Assembly (NCBI RefSeq): GCF_004114425.1
Contig: NZ_RDQF01000033.1
Span: 16,837 to 80,836 of the forward strand
Source of the DNA: Bradyrhizobium vignae
GTDB taxonomy: Bacteria > Pseudomonadota > Alphaproteobacteria > Rhizobiales > Xanthobacteraceae
Direction: 5' to 3'
Length of the DNA: 64,000 nt
The stretch's first letter is position 1. Each line of letters starts with the position of its first letter. This document shows positions 1 through 8,999 of the stretch, in pieces. Below the pieces are notes generated by a model. That model did not search any database, was not told where the DNA came from, and was given only the letters and a program-made list of their open reading frames with translations. The translations under genes and the position numbers were made by a program.

Positions 1-426
1 GGCGACCCCGTGCAGGAGCCGACCGACGTCAAATATTACCCGTCGGACGAACCCGTGCGGCTTGGGCTGGAGCACTACAACCGTGGTAGCTACGGCCTCG
101 CCCAGCGCTATTTCAAGGACGCCGTCGAGAAATCGCCGAAAGACATCACCGCTTGGATTGGCCTGGCTGCAAGCTATGATCGGATTCGTCGATTTGATCT
201 TGCCGATCAGGCCTATGCCCGAGCGATCCGGCTCGGCGGCGAAACTGTGCAAGTCCTGAATGACCAGGGATATTCGTACATGTTGCGCGGCAATCTGGGT
301 GCGGCGCGCCGAAAGTTCGAGAAGGCTTATTCGCTCGATCCAGGTAATCCGGTCATCGCCAATAACCTCGAGCTTCTCAATGGCAGCCGGCGGTTCATTG
401 AAAGACCACCAAACAACCAGCCCTAG
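1..426 (+). CDS. TPR-repeat protein, 5' end outside window
   Basis: The frame is open from base 1, so the true start lies upstream; 141 codons are visible. The visible part holds at least two tetratricopeptide units, for example the stretch with AWIGLAASYDRIRRFDLADQ and the next with LNDQGYSYMLRGNLGAARRK, both with the usual small/large residue spacing and a DPGNP turn. TPR proteins are scaffolds for protein contacts. The sequence resembles TPR proteins of Flp/Tad pilus loci (TadD-like), but no other tad gene is in view, so that is only a suggestion. Its 3' half is duplicated at 1381-1664. Confidence 0.75.
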   Translation, partial: GDPVQEPTDVKYYPSDEPVRLGLEHYNRGSYGLAQRYFKDAVEKSPKDITAWIGLAASYDRIRRFDLADQAYARAIRLGGETVQVLNDQGYSYMLRGNLGAARRKFEKAYSLDPGNPVIANNLELLNGSRRFIERPPNNQP

Positions 427-428
427 CG
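146..428 (+). repeat. Direct repeat, copy 1 (3' part of TPR gene)
   Basis: This stretch recurs at 1381-1664. By eye there are about seven substitutions and one single-base indel near the 3' end. The match continues a few bases past the stop codon, to the TAGCG after the last codons. Confidence 0.85.
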
Positions 429-1156
429 GTCTACGTTATTCCATGGTCTGCAAGGCGGCTCAATGATCCCCCGCCAAAACCGCCTCCATATCCCCGCTGC
501 CAAGTTGTCGAGGCTGTCGTGCCCCCGGCGCATTGGCCTGCACCCCTGGACGATCGTAGCGTAATGCGGTGCAAGGCTCGGGTCTGCGCTTTCGAACATT
601 CATGCACCTTGCGGCCGTGGCATTCCAACACATCACCGCTGGTGCGCTATGGTCCTAGTTCGCATCCTCGTGGCCGCGTCACAACCGCCTGGACCCAGCA
701 CGCTCCCAGAAATTTCCCGTCGATCGAGGAAAGCATCGGCGGTGGTTCGGGCAAAGAGATGACGTAAATTGCATCAGAAGCCCTGATGGATGATCGTGCT
801 GCTTATGGTGTCGTCCAGAATGCGCAGAGCGGGAAACAAGTTTCTCACTGGGGCGAACATTCTCGGATGTGAAAGACAGCAAATTAGCGTGATGATATGC
901 GCGCCGACAAGTATATAACGAAAGTGTTAAGGGCCTCGCGATCAAGACGCAATTAAAGGCCCGGCGGTCGCAAGCCAACGACCGCCGAGATCGCCGCGCT
1001 GGGATTACTGTTGATAGTGTGCGGCGCGTGCCGTTCGGTTTACGACTCTCATTTGCATTTGACAGCTATTTTTTGCAAGCGTGGAGCTTGGAGAAAAGGA
1101 CGCCGAGCAGCACGTCTAGCGATCACGAATAGCCGCTAGACTAATGGTTCTTCACC
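429..1156. other. Non-coding stretch between the two TPR copies
   Basis: No convincing gene is seen. The open frames here are short and on both strands, with no ribosome-binding site and no recognisable domain. Base composition is a little less GC-rich than the coding DNA around it, which would fit acquired or decayed DNA. Confidence 0.5.
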
Positions 1157-1206
1157 GTGGCATCGATAATTGGAGAACATAGTGGACGCGTGGACGCTTA
1201 TTCCGT

Positions 1207-1380
1207 TTCCCTGTTCAGCGCACGCTCATTCCCTGATCACATCAGCAATTTCCCTGTTATTGATTTGCGCATGCGTTGCCGTTATACTTTGGAGTCGCAG
1301 GCGTTTTCTGGGATTCCGTTGGTCAAATCGCCCGCCACAGAGCAGGATTTCCCTGTAGAATTCCCTGTTCGCAGGGAAAT
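1207..1380. repeat. Cluster of TTCCCTG motifs (iteron-like)
   Basis: TTCCCTGTT or close forms occur at 1207-1215, 1229-1237 (TTCCCTGAT), 1250-1258, 1349-1357 (TTCCCTGTA) and 1361-1369. An inverted copy, CAGGGAAAT, lies at 1372-1380, directly at the edge of the truncated TPR copy. The first three are spaced 22 and 21 bases apart, two helical turns, as protein-binding iterons often are. The binding factor is unknown. Confidence 0.55.
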
Positions 1381-1664
1381 TCACCGGCTGGATCGGCTTG
1401 GCTGCAAGCTATGATCGGATCCGTCGATTTGATCTTGCCGATCAGGCCTATGCCCAAGCGATCCGGCTCGGCGGCGAAACTGTGCAAGTCCTGAATGACC
1501 AGGGATATTCGTACATGTTGCGCGGCAATCTGGGTGCGGCGCGCCGAAAGTTCGAGAAGGCTTATTCGCTCGATCCAGGTAATCCGGTCATCGCCAATAA
1601 CCTCGAGCTTCTCAACGGCAGCCGGCGCTATCATTGAAAGACCACCAAACAACCAGCCCTAGCG
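1381..1664 (+). pseudogene. Truncated second copy of TPR gene 3' end
   Basis: Near-identical to 146-428. The copy starts in the middle of a TPR unit and has no start codon or ribosome-binding site of its own. A one-base insertion near the end (GGCGCTATCATT against GGCGGTTCATT) makes it stop earlier, after SRRYH. It is a partial duplication and not an independent gene. It abuts the TTCCCTG motif cluster, which suggests the event that created the copy involved that element. Confidence 0.8.
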
Positions 1665-2033
1665 ATTGTCTCGGTAAGTACACGCGTCTGCATTCGGTCG
1701 AGGCGCATGTAAGCCGCCTGCCGCGTTGGGCGCGTTTCTGACGCTTGTCCAGCCCCAGCTGACCGCAACGGTAGTGTCATCGATGCGACCATCATAAGGT
1801 GGTGCAATTTGGCGCATCGCGCTCGACGCAGGCGGGGTTGGCCGCGAGGTATGATCTGATACGCCGGTCCTTTCAGGTCAGGCTCGACAGGCTGGCAACG
1901 CAGGCCCGAGTCGCCGCGCTCGCCTTGGCAATCTTCTCAGCCGCCCAAATGAAAAGCGCCGCTACCGTTTGCTCGGCGCGGCGGTTGATGGTTGAGGGCG
2001 TCTGGGTTGCGGTTAGCCCGCCGCTCCGGCACG
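1665..2033. other. Non-coding stretch
   Basis: No supported gene. Open frames on both strands lack ribosome-binding sites and recognisable composition. Confidence 0.4.
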
Positions 2034-2300
2034 TTACCGCACGTACCAATATCCCCACCAGCGCTGGGACACCGGCCGCGCCGCTGCCTTCATGGCTGCG
2101 ACTTCCTCGACCGGGCGCAGCTGGGGGCCATAGATCGCGGGCGGATAGACATCATCCCACAGCACGAGTCCGCCTTGGACGGCGGCCGCCCGATGATGGG
2201 CCGGAGCAACGGAGAGCTCGGCGGCGGACGCCACGGATGCCGACAAGGTAAGGCCGAGAGCAGACAGGGCAATGGATGGAATAAGGGCACGGAAGTTCAT
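2034..2300 (-). CDS. Small secreted protein, unknown function
   Basis: 88 residues. The N-terminus is a clear Sec signal peptide: basic start, hydrophobic core with LIPSIALSALGLTLSAS, and a cleavage-type ASA site near residue 26. The mature part is short, with a WWGYW cluster near the C-terminus and no cysteines. The ATG at 2300 has a good ribosome-binding site (GAGAGGGA about 8 bases upstream). I do not recognise the family. Small secreted proteins of this type are common orphans in Bradyrhizobium-like genomes. Confidence 0.7.
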   Translation of the reverse strand: MNFRALIPSIALSALGLTLSASVASAAELSVAPAHHRAAAVQGGLVLWDDVYPPAIYGPQLRPVEEVAAMKAAARPVSQRWWGYWYVR

Positions 2301-2683
2301 TGGATTAATCCCTCTCAGAATGAGATGCGAAATAATGCGACGGGTCCCTTACGGTTGCAAGAGCATCGGCCGACGGATCGACCCCAATCTCCCGTTGCGG
2401 AGGCGCGCGGTCTCGCGACGCACGCCTGCTCGGCCGCGACGGGTCTGGACATGTCAGGCTGCGAGAAACGTCTCTCTTGCGTCTCTCTTATATGGAGCGG
2501 CACTCATATAGAGCGTCCGATGATTGCCGCCGGGCGAGGCGAGATGCAGCAGTGCCGCCAGACCTGGCTGCCTAGAAGAGATCGCAGGTTGAACAATCTT
2601 TCGGCGTCGAGGAGTCTTCGAGAACCATGATGTCGACACACTGCTCGCTCTTGATAGGAGGCGTACGATCCAGGACGACTCCC
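2301..2683. other. Intergenic stretch with imperfect inverted repeat
   Basis: Holds the promoter side of the small secreted protein gene. An imperfect inverted repeat (CTCTTATATG ... CATATAGAG, about 2486-2514) is visible. No supported gene. Confidence 0.35.
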
Positions 2684-2857
2684 ATGACTTCTGCGTTTGT
2701 CTCCGCTTCCATCTTTGGTGCTGGCCTCATTCTGGGATACGCGCTGCGCGCCTGGCGCGTCCAACGAAGAACCGTGAACTCATCCTGCGGCGCCTCACGC
2801 CGTACGTCCGAGCCCGCTCCCACCTCGACGTTCGGCCACGCCCGACGAGCCTTCTAG
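2684..2857 (+). CDS. Possible small single-span membrane protein
   Basis: 57 residues from the ATG at 2684. The first 22 residues form one hydrophobic segment (FVSASIFGAGLILGYALRAW) followed by a basic cluster (RVQRR), a usual inside-positive arrangement. The C-terminal half is low complexity and Ser/Arg rich and may be out of the real frame. There is an upstream in-frame ATG at 2627, but the one at 2684 puts the membrane segment at the N-terminus. Function unknown. Confidence 0.4.
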   Translation: MTSAFVSASIFGAGLILGYALRAWRVQRRTVNSSCGASRRTSEPAPTSTFGHARRAF

Positions 2858-2915
2858 GCATCGTCCAACTCGTTGCAGCATCCAGCCTCATACTGGAACG
2901 TTGGGACATGATGAA

Positions 2916-3194
2916 ATGAGTGGGCCCAAGAAGGATGCGCCGCGACGCTATATCGTGGACGGCGCCGGACAGCGCGTGCTCGTTGGTTTGACGATCTCGG
3001 AAACGATCGAGTTCGAAGCGCTGGACAAGCCGGACACCCGCCCCGGCGCAGACTTGCTTGGAGAGGCGGCTCGTGTCCATGAGGCCAAGCATGACAAACG
3101 TTGGATGGAACTCTACGTCAAGCACGAGCGAGCCTGGAGCGACTGGATGGCCCAGACGCGTGAGCGTCTGGAGAAGCCGCCTTTGCTCAACTAG
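2916..3194 (+). CDS. Conserved-looking hypothetical protein
   Basis: 92 residues from the ATG at 2916; an in-frame TTG at 2901 would add five residues. The product is charged and soluble, with no signal or membrane segment. A central stretch reads GQRVLVGLTISETIEFEALD, and the C-terminus is helical and rich in Trp, Glu and Arg. Codon use matches neighbouring genes, which supports it being real. I do not recognise the family. Confidence 0.6.
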   Translation: MSGPKKDAPRRYIVDGAGQRVLVGLTISETIEFEALDKPDTRPGADLLGEAARVHEAKHDKRWMELYVKHERAWSDWMAQTRERLEKPPLLN

Positions 3195-3271
3195 AGCACG
3201 ATAACACCAAGGCCACTGCATCGTTGCCGCGAAGCCATCTCGCCCGTTAGTGGCAGGTAGGGGGCCTCATA

Positions 3272-4018
3272 TCACACCGCGATCATGCGGCTTCCCTGGA
3301 TGCTCATCAGGGTGAGGTTGCCGGTCGCATAGGCGCCGGTGTCGATGTTGACGCGATTGGCCATGAACTCCGCGCTGCGGACCGGCGTGTGACCATGGAC
3401 GATATACTTGCCGAAATGCTCCTCGCTCCGCAGGAATTCCTCGCGTATCCAGAGCAGGTCGCGCTCGGTCTGCGCGGCCAATGGAACGCCGGGGCGCACG
3501 CCAGCGTGGACAAAGAAGAAGTCTCCGCAACTGAAGCTCAGCCGCAGATTGTCCAGGAATTCCAGATGCTCGGTCGGCATGGCGCGAATCAAATCGCGCA
3601 GGATCGATGCCGGCTCGTCGCGCTTGAGATCCGGCGGCGCAAGCCCGTATGACATCAATGTCTGGGTCCCGCCGAAGGCAATCCAGTCCTCGAACAGTGA
3701 AGGATCTTCGAAAACCCTCACCAGAAAGGCCTCGTGATTGCCCTTGAGGAAAACCGCATTTCCCCGGCGGCTCCGCTCGACCAGGATGTCGAGGGTGGAG
3801 CGCGTATCCGGGCCGCGGTCGATGTAATCGCCCATGAAGACTTCGACGGCATAATGCGGCCGGCTGCGGGCGACGTCGGCATCGACCACCCGCAGCATGG
3901 GCTCGAGCAAATGCGCGCAGCCGTGAATATCCGAGATCGCGTAGATGCGAACTCCGTCCGGCAATTGCGGCTTGGGGATGGAGGAGTGTGGTCGCGCGAG
4001 GGATTTCATGGCGCTCAT
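3272..4018 (-). CDS. Metallophosphoesterase / PP2A-like phosphatase
   Basis: 248 residues. The calcineurin-type motif series is complete: AISDIHG near residue 25, GDYIDRGPDT near 65, GNHEAF near 95, FFVHAGVRPG near 175 and IVHGHTPV near 215. These ligate two metals for phosphoester hydrolysis, and the order fits the bacterial serine/threonine phosphatase (PrpA/ApaH-like) group. The ATG at 4018 is chosen because the frame upstream loses family-like sequence; an ATG at 4009 is also possible. The real substrate cannot be told: phosphoprotein or dinucleoside polyphosphate are the family options. Confidence 0.85.
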   Translation of the reverse strand: MSAMKSLARPHSSIPKPQLPDGVRIYAISDIHGCAHLLEPMLRVVDADVARSRPHYAVEVFMGDYIDRGPDTRSTLDILVERSRRGNAVFLKGNHEAFLVRVFEDPSLFEDWIAFGGTQTLMSYGLAPPDLKRDEPASILRDLIRAMPTEHLEFLDNLRLSFSCGDFFFVHAGVRPGVPLAAQTERDLLWIREEFLRSEEHFGKYIVHGHTPVRSAEFMANRVNIDTGAYATGNLTLMSIQGSRMIAV

Positions 4019-4599
4019 CGATCGGGTGGTCGAAAAGTTATCCCCAAGTCGCCGGCACCGGAGAGCTTCCATCCAACACGAACAACGTGAATTCGGTGGG
4101 GCCGCGACCTCGTTCTCCGACCTGATCATGCCAAAAGAAGGGCGGCATTTTTTGCCGACCTTGTTTGTGGCGGACTGCAGGAACAAGATCGGTGCGCAGG
4201 AATTGCATCACTGCCCCGAAGTGTGCAGCAAAGCTGCATGACTCGTGGAATCTTCATATTCAGCCACAGATAGAAATCCGAAGAAATTCTCGCAGCCGAC
4301 TCTGTGTGCTTCGGCGGGAGCAATGCAGCGCCTCAAAGTTGAGCGGAGAGGCGCATCGGATGCGGAACTTGAGTCAAAATAGGGCAGTCCGTTCACTCGT
4401 ATGTCAGCACTGTGACGACATTTTCAGCGCGTCGAATTTCGCTGCGTACTTCGACACGACGCATCGTCCGTGCGCCGCAAAAGTTTTGCGTGCAGCGCCA
4501 CAATGTCGCTGCGATCACTCAACACTTTCGCGCGGGGAATTGACGAGTCTTCAGCATCACGATGAGCGTCAGGCACTCTCTCGATAGGCAGAGGTTCGA
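4019..4599. other. Long divergent intergenic region
   Basis: 580 bases between two divergent genes, so it holds both promoters. No convincing gene. AT content is higher than in the flanking coding DNA. No operator could be assigned. Confidence 0.4.
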
Positions 4600-6030
4600 A
4601 TGGCTGTTGCAACTTATGGTTCTGAAAACGCCCATGCGCTTTCATCTGCGCGCGGCAGCGCTCTTCAGAGGCCTTTTCAGATCGTCGTCATCGCTACTGA
4701 CTTTCTGTTGATCCTGTTGAGCTATGCGGCGGGAGCTTCGCTGTATGGTGGGGCTGTCGCTTCGCCTGCCGACGGCGCATCGGTGGGAGCCGGGTTGTTC
4801 GTGGGCGTGGTGTTCGTCGGGATCGCCTATTTCCGCGACGTCTATTCCACGCACCGCCTGCTCAATCTCGTATGGCAGCTTCGAATGGCGGCGTTCATTT
4901 GGCTGACGTCGCTCACGATCCTGGCCGTTGCGGCCTTCCTGCTGAAATCGACCGACAATCTATCGCGCGGCACCGTCATCGTCTTCGCCGTGATCGGCGG
5001 ACTTGGCCTGATCAGCCTGCGCTTCGTCTGGCAGGCCGTGTTCGGCACGAGCTTTGCGCGAAGCCGGTTGGTCGATCGCAAGGTGATCCTGCTCAGCCTG
5101 AAGCCGCTCGACTTCACCTCGAGCCGCTTCAAGGATCTGCGCAGGAATGGCTTCGACGTCATGCGCCATTTCGTGCTCGGAGACGACCGGGATGATGGCC
5201 AGTGGGAGCGACAGATTCGCGACGTCATCCGTCAGTCGCGCTCGGCTGACGTCGATGAATATCTGCTTGCGATCGACTGGAACGAATTGCCGATGCTGCG
5301 CAAGCTGGGGCCATACTTGCGCGCCGTCCCGCAGCCCATTCGCCTGCTGCCGGACGACCCGGTTGCTGACCTCGTGACCCGTCCCTTTTTGCCGGTCAGC
5401 GGAACCGTCGCGGTCGAGATCCAGCGACCGCCGCTCACAATTCTCGAACGGCTGCAAAAGCGCTGTCTCGACGTCGGCGTCGCTCTGTTCGCGCTCGTGC
5501 TGCTGACGCCGCTGCTGCTGACCGTTGCCATGCTGATCAAGCTGGATTCACCTGGAAACGTCATATTCCGGCAGTCGCGCCGCGGCTTCAACGGCCGGCC
5601 GTTTGAGATCTGGAAGTTTCGAACCATGACCGTTTGCGAGAATGGTGAGACGGTGACACAGGCGACGAAGAAGGACGCCCGTGTCACAAAAATTGGGCGT
5701 TTCCTCCGCATGACGAGCATCGACGAGCTGCCGCAGCTCTGGAACGTGCTGCGTGGGGACATGTCACTGGTCGGACCGCGTCCGCACGCGCTCGCCCACG
5801 ACAACTACTACGACGAGCTCATCAGCAAGTATGTCTACCGCCATCACATGAAGCCGGGCTTGACGGGCTGGGCCCAGGTGAACGGATTCAGGGGGGAAAC
5901 GCCGACGATCGATCTGATGGAGAAGCGGGTCGAGTACGACGTCTGGTACGTCAGCAACTGGAGCATCTGGCTCGACCTGAAGATCATGGCCCGCACCGCG
6001 TCCGCAGTGATGTTCCAGGAAGCCTACTAG
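4600..6030 (+). CDS. Polyprenyl-phosphate sugar phosphotransferase (exopolysaccharide initiation)
   Basis: 476 residues, the usual length for WcaJ/GumD-type enzymes. Four or five membrane segments lie in the first 150 residues, then a nucleotide-fold-like middle domain. The catalytic bacterial sugar transferase domain begins near residue 285 (KRCLDVGVALFALVLL). It holds the family signatures FRQSRRGFNGRPFEIWKFRT, DELPQLWNVLRGDMSLVGPR and KPGLTGWAQVNG. The family moves a hexose-1-phosphate from a UDP-sugar onto undecaprenyl phosphate at the inner membrane, the first step of the repeat unit. It faces away from the phosphoesterase and heads the polysaccharide region. Confidence 0.92.
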   Translation: MAVATYGSENAHALSSARGSALQRPFQIVVIATDFLLILLSYAAGASLYGGAVASPADGASVGAGLFVGVVFVGIAYFRDVYSTHRLLNLVWQLRMAAFIWLTSLTILAVAAFLLKSTDNLSRGTVIVFAVIGGLGLISLRFVWQAVFGTSFARSRLVDRKVILLSLKPLDFTSSRFKDLRRNGFDVMRHFVLGDDRDDGQWERQIRDVIRQSRSADVDEYLLAIDWNELPMLRKLGPYLRAVPQPIRLLPDDPVADLVTRPFLPVSGTVAVEIQRPPLTILERLQKRCLDVGVALFALVLLTPLLLTVAMLIKLDSPGNVIFRQSRRGFNGRPFEIWKFRTMTVCENGETVTQATKKDARVTKIGRFLRMTSIDELPQLWNVLRGDMSLVGPRPHALAHDNYYDELISKYVYRHHMKPGLTGWAQVNGFRGETPTIDLMEKRVEYDVWYVSNWSIWLDLKIMARTASAVMFQEAY

Positions 6031-6074
6031 TCGCTTGATGTCTCAACCGCCTGAGAGCGCTGACCCGAGGCGCC

Positions 6075-6461
6075 TCAGGTTCCATTGCGCGGCGGCTTGC
6101 CGAGGAGCCGCATGATCGCATCCCGCAGGGCAAGAAGCGGCGGCACGAGCACGAAGAAGGCTCCCATTGCAAGGGAGAAGATGACATGGCGGATCGAGAA
6201 AGGTTCGTCCTGCTCGATCTCGCGCCGGCTTGGCTCGATGGGCGCCGGTGAGAGCGTCGTTGCCATGGGCTGCCGAAGCGGCTTGCGCGGGGGGATCACG
6301 ACCAATACGAAGAGAATGTTGAGCAGAACCCAAATAGTCAAAATCGTAAGGACGATCAGCATCCGAGCCCACCGGAAAAGAGCTGTGAGTGAGTATGGGC
6401 CGAGATTAGCCCCGGGGAACCGAGAAGGAAAGATGCCTAAAGTTTCGTCATTTTGAGGCAT
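6075..6461 (-). CDS. Small two-span membrane protein, unknown
   Basis: 128 residues from the ATG at 6461; an ATG at 6503 would add 14. Neither start has a good ribosome-binding site. Two hydrophobic segments are clear: MLIVLTILTIWVLLNILFVL near residue 35 and HVIFSLAMGAFFVLVPPLLA near 95, with a Pro-rich linker between them. It lies between the initiating sugar transferase and the ExoP-like gene, so a minor role in export is possible, but nothing in the sequence shows it. Confidence 0.6.
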   Translation of the reverse strand: MPQNDETLGIFPSRFPGANLGPYSLTALFRWARMLIVLTILTIWVLLNILFVLVVIPPRKPLRQPMATTLSPAPIEPSRREIEQDEPFSIRHVIFSLAMGAFFVLVPPLLALRDAIMRLLGKPPRNGT

Positions 6462-6700
6462 CAAGCCCGGATTGTCTCGTCTTAGCGACAGATGGTTGCC
6501 CATGGCGCACCGTCTTGGTCAATCCTTGCTTTTGGCTAGAGCAATAACCGCAAGTTGTGGATTCCGGATGAATACGGACGTCCAAGCAGCCCGGCTGTGC
6601 CTGGGCACGATCTCCGTCCGTCCGACGGGCTCGGGCTGTCTCGCGTGCAAGGCGCGCTCGCTCGCCTTCAAGCGACAATTCCACGAAACAAGAATAAGGT

Positions 6701-6720
6701 CCGCTGCCAAATGGCAGCGG
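6701..6720 (-). terminator. Terminator-like hairpin after exoP
   Basis: A perfect 9-bp stem with a 2-base loop (CCGCTGCCA / TGGCAGCGG). On the minus strand it is followed by a T-rich run (ACCTTATTCTTGTTT). It lies 46 bases past the exoP stop. Confidence 0.6.
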
Positions 6721-6766
6721 GCCCGAGGTCGTTCCAGTTCGGCTGGGCGCGTCGCCGCGCCTCCGC

Positions 6767-8968
6767 CTAGGCGTGCTCGACGTAGTAGCTGTTGTGGTGC
6801 TTACCCTTGTAGGCCTCGATGCGCTTGAGCATCTTCGGATTGGCGCGGTTGAGCACGGCACCGAGCAGTTTCTTCTGGAGCACCTCCGACCCCGAAACCG
6901 ACTCTTGAAGAGCGCTTCGTGTCGTCTGCCCCCATTCGATGACGTAGACCATGGCATCGATCAGGAGGCTGACGGCCTTGGAGTCCGCCACCGGCATCAC
7001 CGGGGCAAGATCGATCACGATATACTCATAGTGCTCTCTCAGCACCTTGAGCAGCTCGGCCATCGCCTTCGATCCAATCACGTCGGCCGAATTCACCATG
7101 CGGGAAGCCACGACGGAGGGAAGGAAATCCAGTCCCGTCTCCTTGCTCCGCTGCACGTGGTAGCCGAGGCTCGCGGGGTCGTTGAGCGCCTCCACAAGTC
7201 CGCTCTTGGCGTTGGGCGCGAGCTCTCGCGTCAGCGAGCGCGTGTGCAGGTCGCCGTCGATCAGCACCGTGCGATGCCCCGTGAGAGCGATCAATTGCGC
7301 GAAATTCGCCGCGACGGTCGTTTTTCCTTCCTTGGGAAGGGAAGAGACGATGCCGATCACCTTGATCTCGCGGGTCAGGCGCGCAACGTCGATCGACACC
7401 TTGATGTTGCGCAACGTCTCGGCAAACCGCGAGAACGGATGATCGACGACATAGCGAGATATATCGGATGCGCCGGTCTTCGCGGCTGGACCGATATCGG
7501 GCAGGACGCCGAGGCACTTCACGCCGAGCTCATCCTCGACCTCGCCGGGGGTCCTGAGCACGTCGCTCAGCAGTTCACGCGCAAATGCGACACCGAAGCC
7601 GAGACAGAGGCCGCCCACCAGGCCGCCAACGAGCGCCAGGACCGTGCGCGGTGAGCTCTTTTGGTCCGGATTCGTGGCGGTGCTGATGAGACGCGCCTCG
7701 CTGAGCGGGAAGCTCTGGTTTTGCGTCGCGCTTTGCAGCTTTTCGAGGAAGTTGTTGTAGAGATTGCGATAGGTGTCGGCGGCGCTTTCGAGATCGCGCA
7801 GCTTGACCTCGGCCTGGCCGGTGTGACCGGCCTGGGCAACGAGGTCCTTGACGTTCTTCTCGAGCGACGCCTCGCGGCTCTTTGCGATCTCATAATCGCT
7901 GCGATAAGCATCCCCGATCCGATGCAGCTCGTCGGCGATGTTCTTGCGCAGCTCGTCCATCTTGTTGGCCAGATTGACCGCCGCAAGGTGAGTCTTGCCA
8001 TAACGCCTGGACCAGTCGGCATATTGGGCCTGGAGGTCGAGATATTGGGCGCGCAGGCGGGTGATGACCGAATTGTTGAGAGCGTCCGTCACCGTCGGCT
8101 GCGCGAGATCCTGGTCGGAGATCGCCTCGATCCGGTCGAGCCGGGCCTTGGCCTCGGCCGTCGCAGCCCGCGCTTGAACCAGCTGCGTATTCAGGTCCGA
8201 CAATTGCTGCTCGGACATCAGGCCGCGGCTGGTTCCGACGATGTTGTGCTCGGCCTTGAAGGTCTGCACGGCGCGGTCGCTGGCCGTTGCCTGCTCGCTC
8301 AGCTCGAGGCTGCGCTGCTGAAGCCATTCGGTTGCCCGCTTGGTGGACTGATATTTGGCTTCCAGAGCGCCGACAAGATAGGCATTGGCGATGGCGTTGG
8401 CGATCTTGGCGGCCTTGTCGGGGGTCCGTGCGCGATAGTTCAACGAGAGAACATATGTCGTCAGGACGCGCTCCGTTCTCAGGTTCTTCTGAACCTGCTC
8501 GACCACGGCATGTTCGATTCGTTCCTGGGTCGGCGGTTCACCGGAGCCAAACAGCGAACTCACCTTGCCGATGATGAGGGAGAGAAGGCCCGGATTGGAA
8601 CCTTTGAACTCCGGATCCTCCGTGAGCTTCAGACGACGAACGACGGACAGAATCAGGTCGTCCGAGTTGATGATTTCGACCTGACTGTCGACATAGCCGG
8701 TGTCGATCAGGGCGCTGTTGGTATTGCTGTCCTTGTCCAGCACCTGTGCCTGACGCGTGTCCATCATGATGCGGGCATTCGCCGTATACATGGGTTGCGC
8801 CGTAATCAGGTAGACCATCACCAGCGCCAACGAAGCGCCGGCGCATGCCGCAATGATTGGCCATTGGCGGCGTAGCACGTCGGCCACGCGCTCGAAGCTG
8901 AGCACGGCCCCGCCGAATTCGATGCCGAACCGGTGTCCCGACTGGAAATGTTCTCTAGGCTGGTACAT
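6767..8968 (-). CDS. exoP: Polysaccharide co-polymerase with tyrosine-kinase domain (ExoP/Wzc-like)
   Basis: 733 residues. A Wzz chain-length domain is bounded by membrane segments near residues 37-58 and 440-462, with a long periplasmic coiled-coil region between. The cytoplasmic C-terminus is a BY-kinase: Walker A SSLPKEGKTTVA near 545, Walker A' VLIDGDLHTRS, and Walker B YIVIDLAPVMPVAD. Such proteins control chain length and export of exopolysaccharide through cycles of tyrosine phosphorylation. The C-terminal tail is short (YKGKHHNSYYVEHA), with only three tyrosines, fewer than in classical Wzc tails. The ATG at 8968 is the family start. Confidence 0.92.
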   Translation of the reverse strand: MYQPREHFQSGHRFGIEFGGAVLSFERVADVLRRQWPIIAACAGASLALVMVYLITAQPMYTANARIMMDTRQAQVLDKDSNTNSALIDTGYVDSQVEIINSDDLILSVVRRLKLTEDPEFKGSNPGLLSLIIGKVSSLFGSGEPPTQERIEHAVVEQVQKNLRTERVLTTYVLSLNYRARTPDKAAKIANAIANAYLVGALEAKYQSTKRATEWLQQRSLELSEQATASDRAVQTFKAEHNIVGTSRGLMSEQQLSDLNTQLVQARAATAEAKARLDRIEAISDQDLAQPTVTDALNNSVITRLRAQYLDLQAQYADWSRRYGKTHLAAVNLANKMDELRKNIADELHRIGDAYRSDYEIAKSREASLEKNVKDLVAQAGHTGQAEVKLRDLESAADTYRNLYNNFLEKLQSATQNQSFPLSEARLISTATNPDQKSSPRTVLALVGGLVGGLCLGFGVAFARELLSDVLRTPGEVEDELGVKCLGVLPDIGPAAKTGASDISRYVVDHPFSRFAETLRNIKVSIDVARLTREIKVIGIVSSLPKEGKTTVAANFAQLIALTGHRTVLIDGDLHTRSLTRELAPNAKSGLVEALNDPASLGYHVQRSKETGLDFLPSVVASRMVNSADVIGSKAMAELLKVLREHYEYIVIDLAPVMPVADSKAVSLLIDAMVYVIEWGQTTRSALQESVSGSEVLQKKLLGAVLNRANPKMLKRIEAYKGKHHNSYYVEHA

Positions 8969-8999
8969 TTGCTAATTCGCTGCCTTTGACGATCACTGA

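Noticed and set aside
7661..8875. A 404-codon + strand frame opposite exoP
   Set aside because: Shadow frame of exoP with low-information composition.
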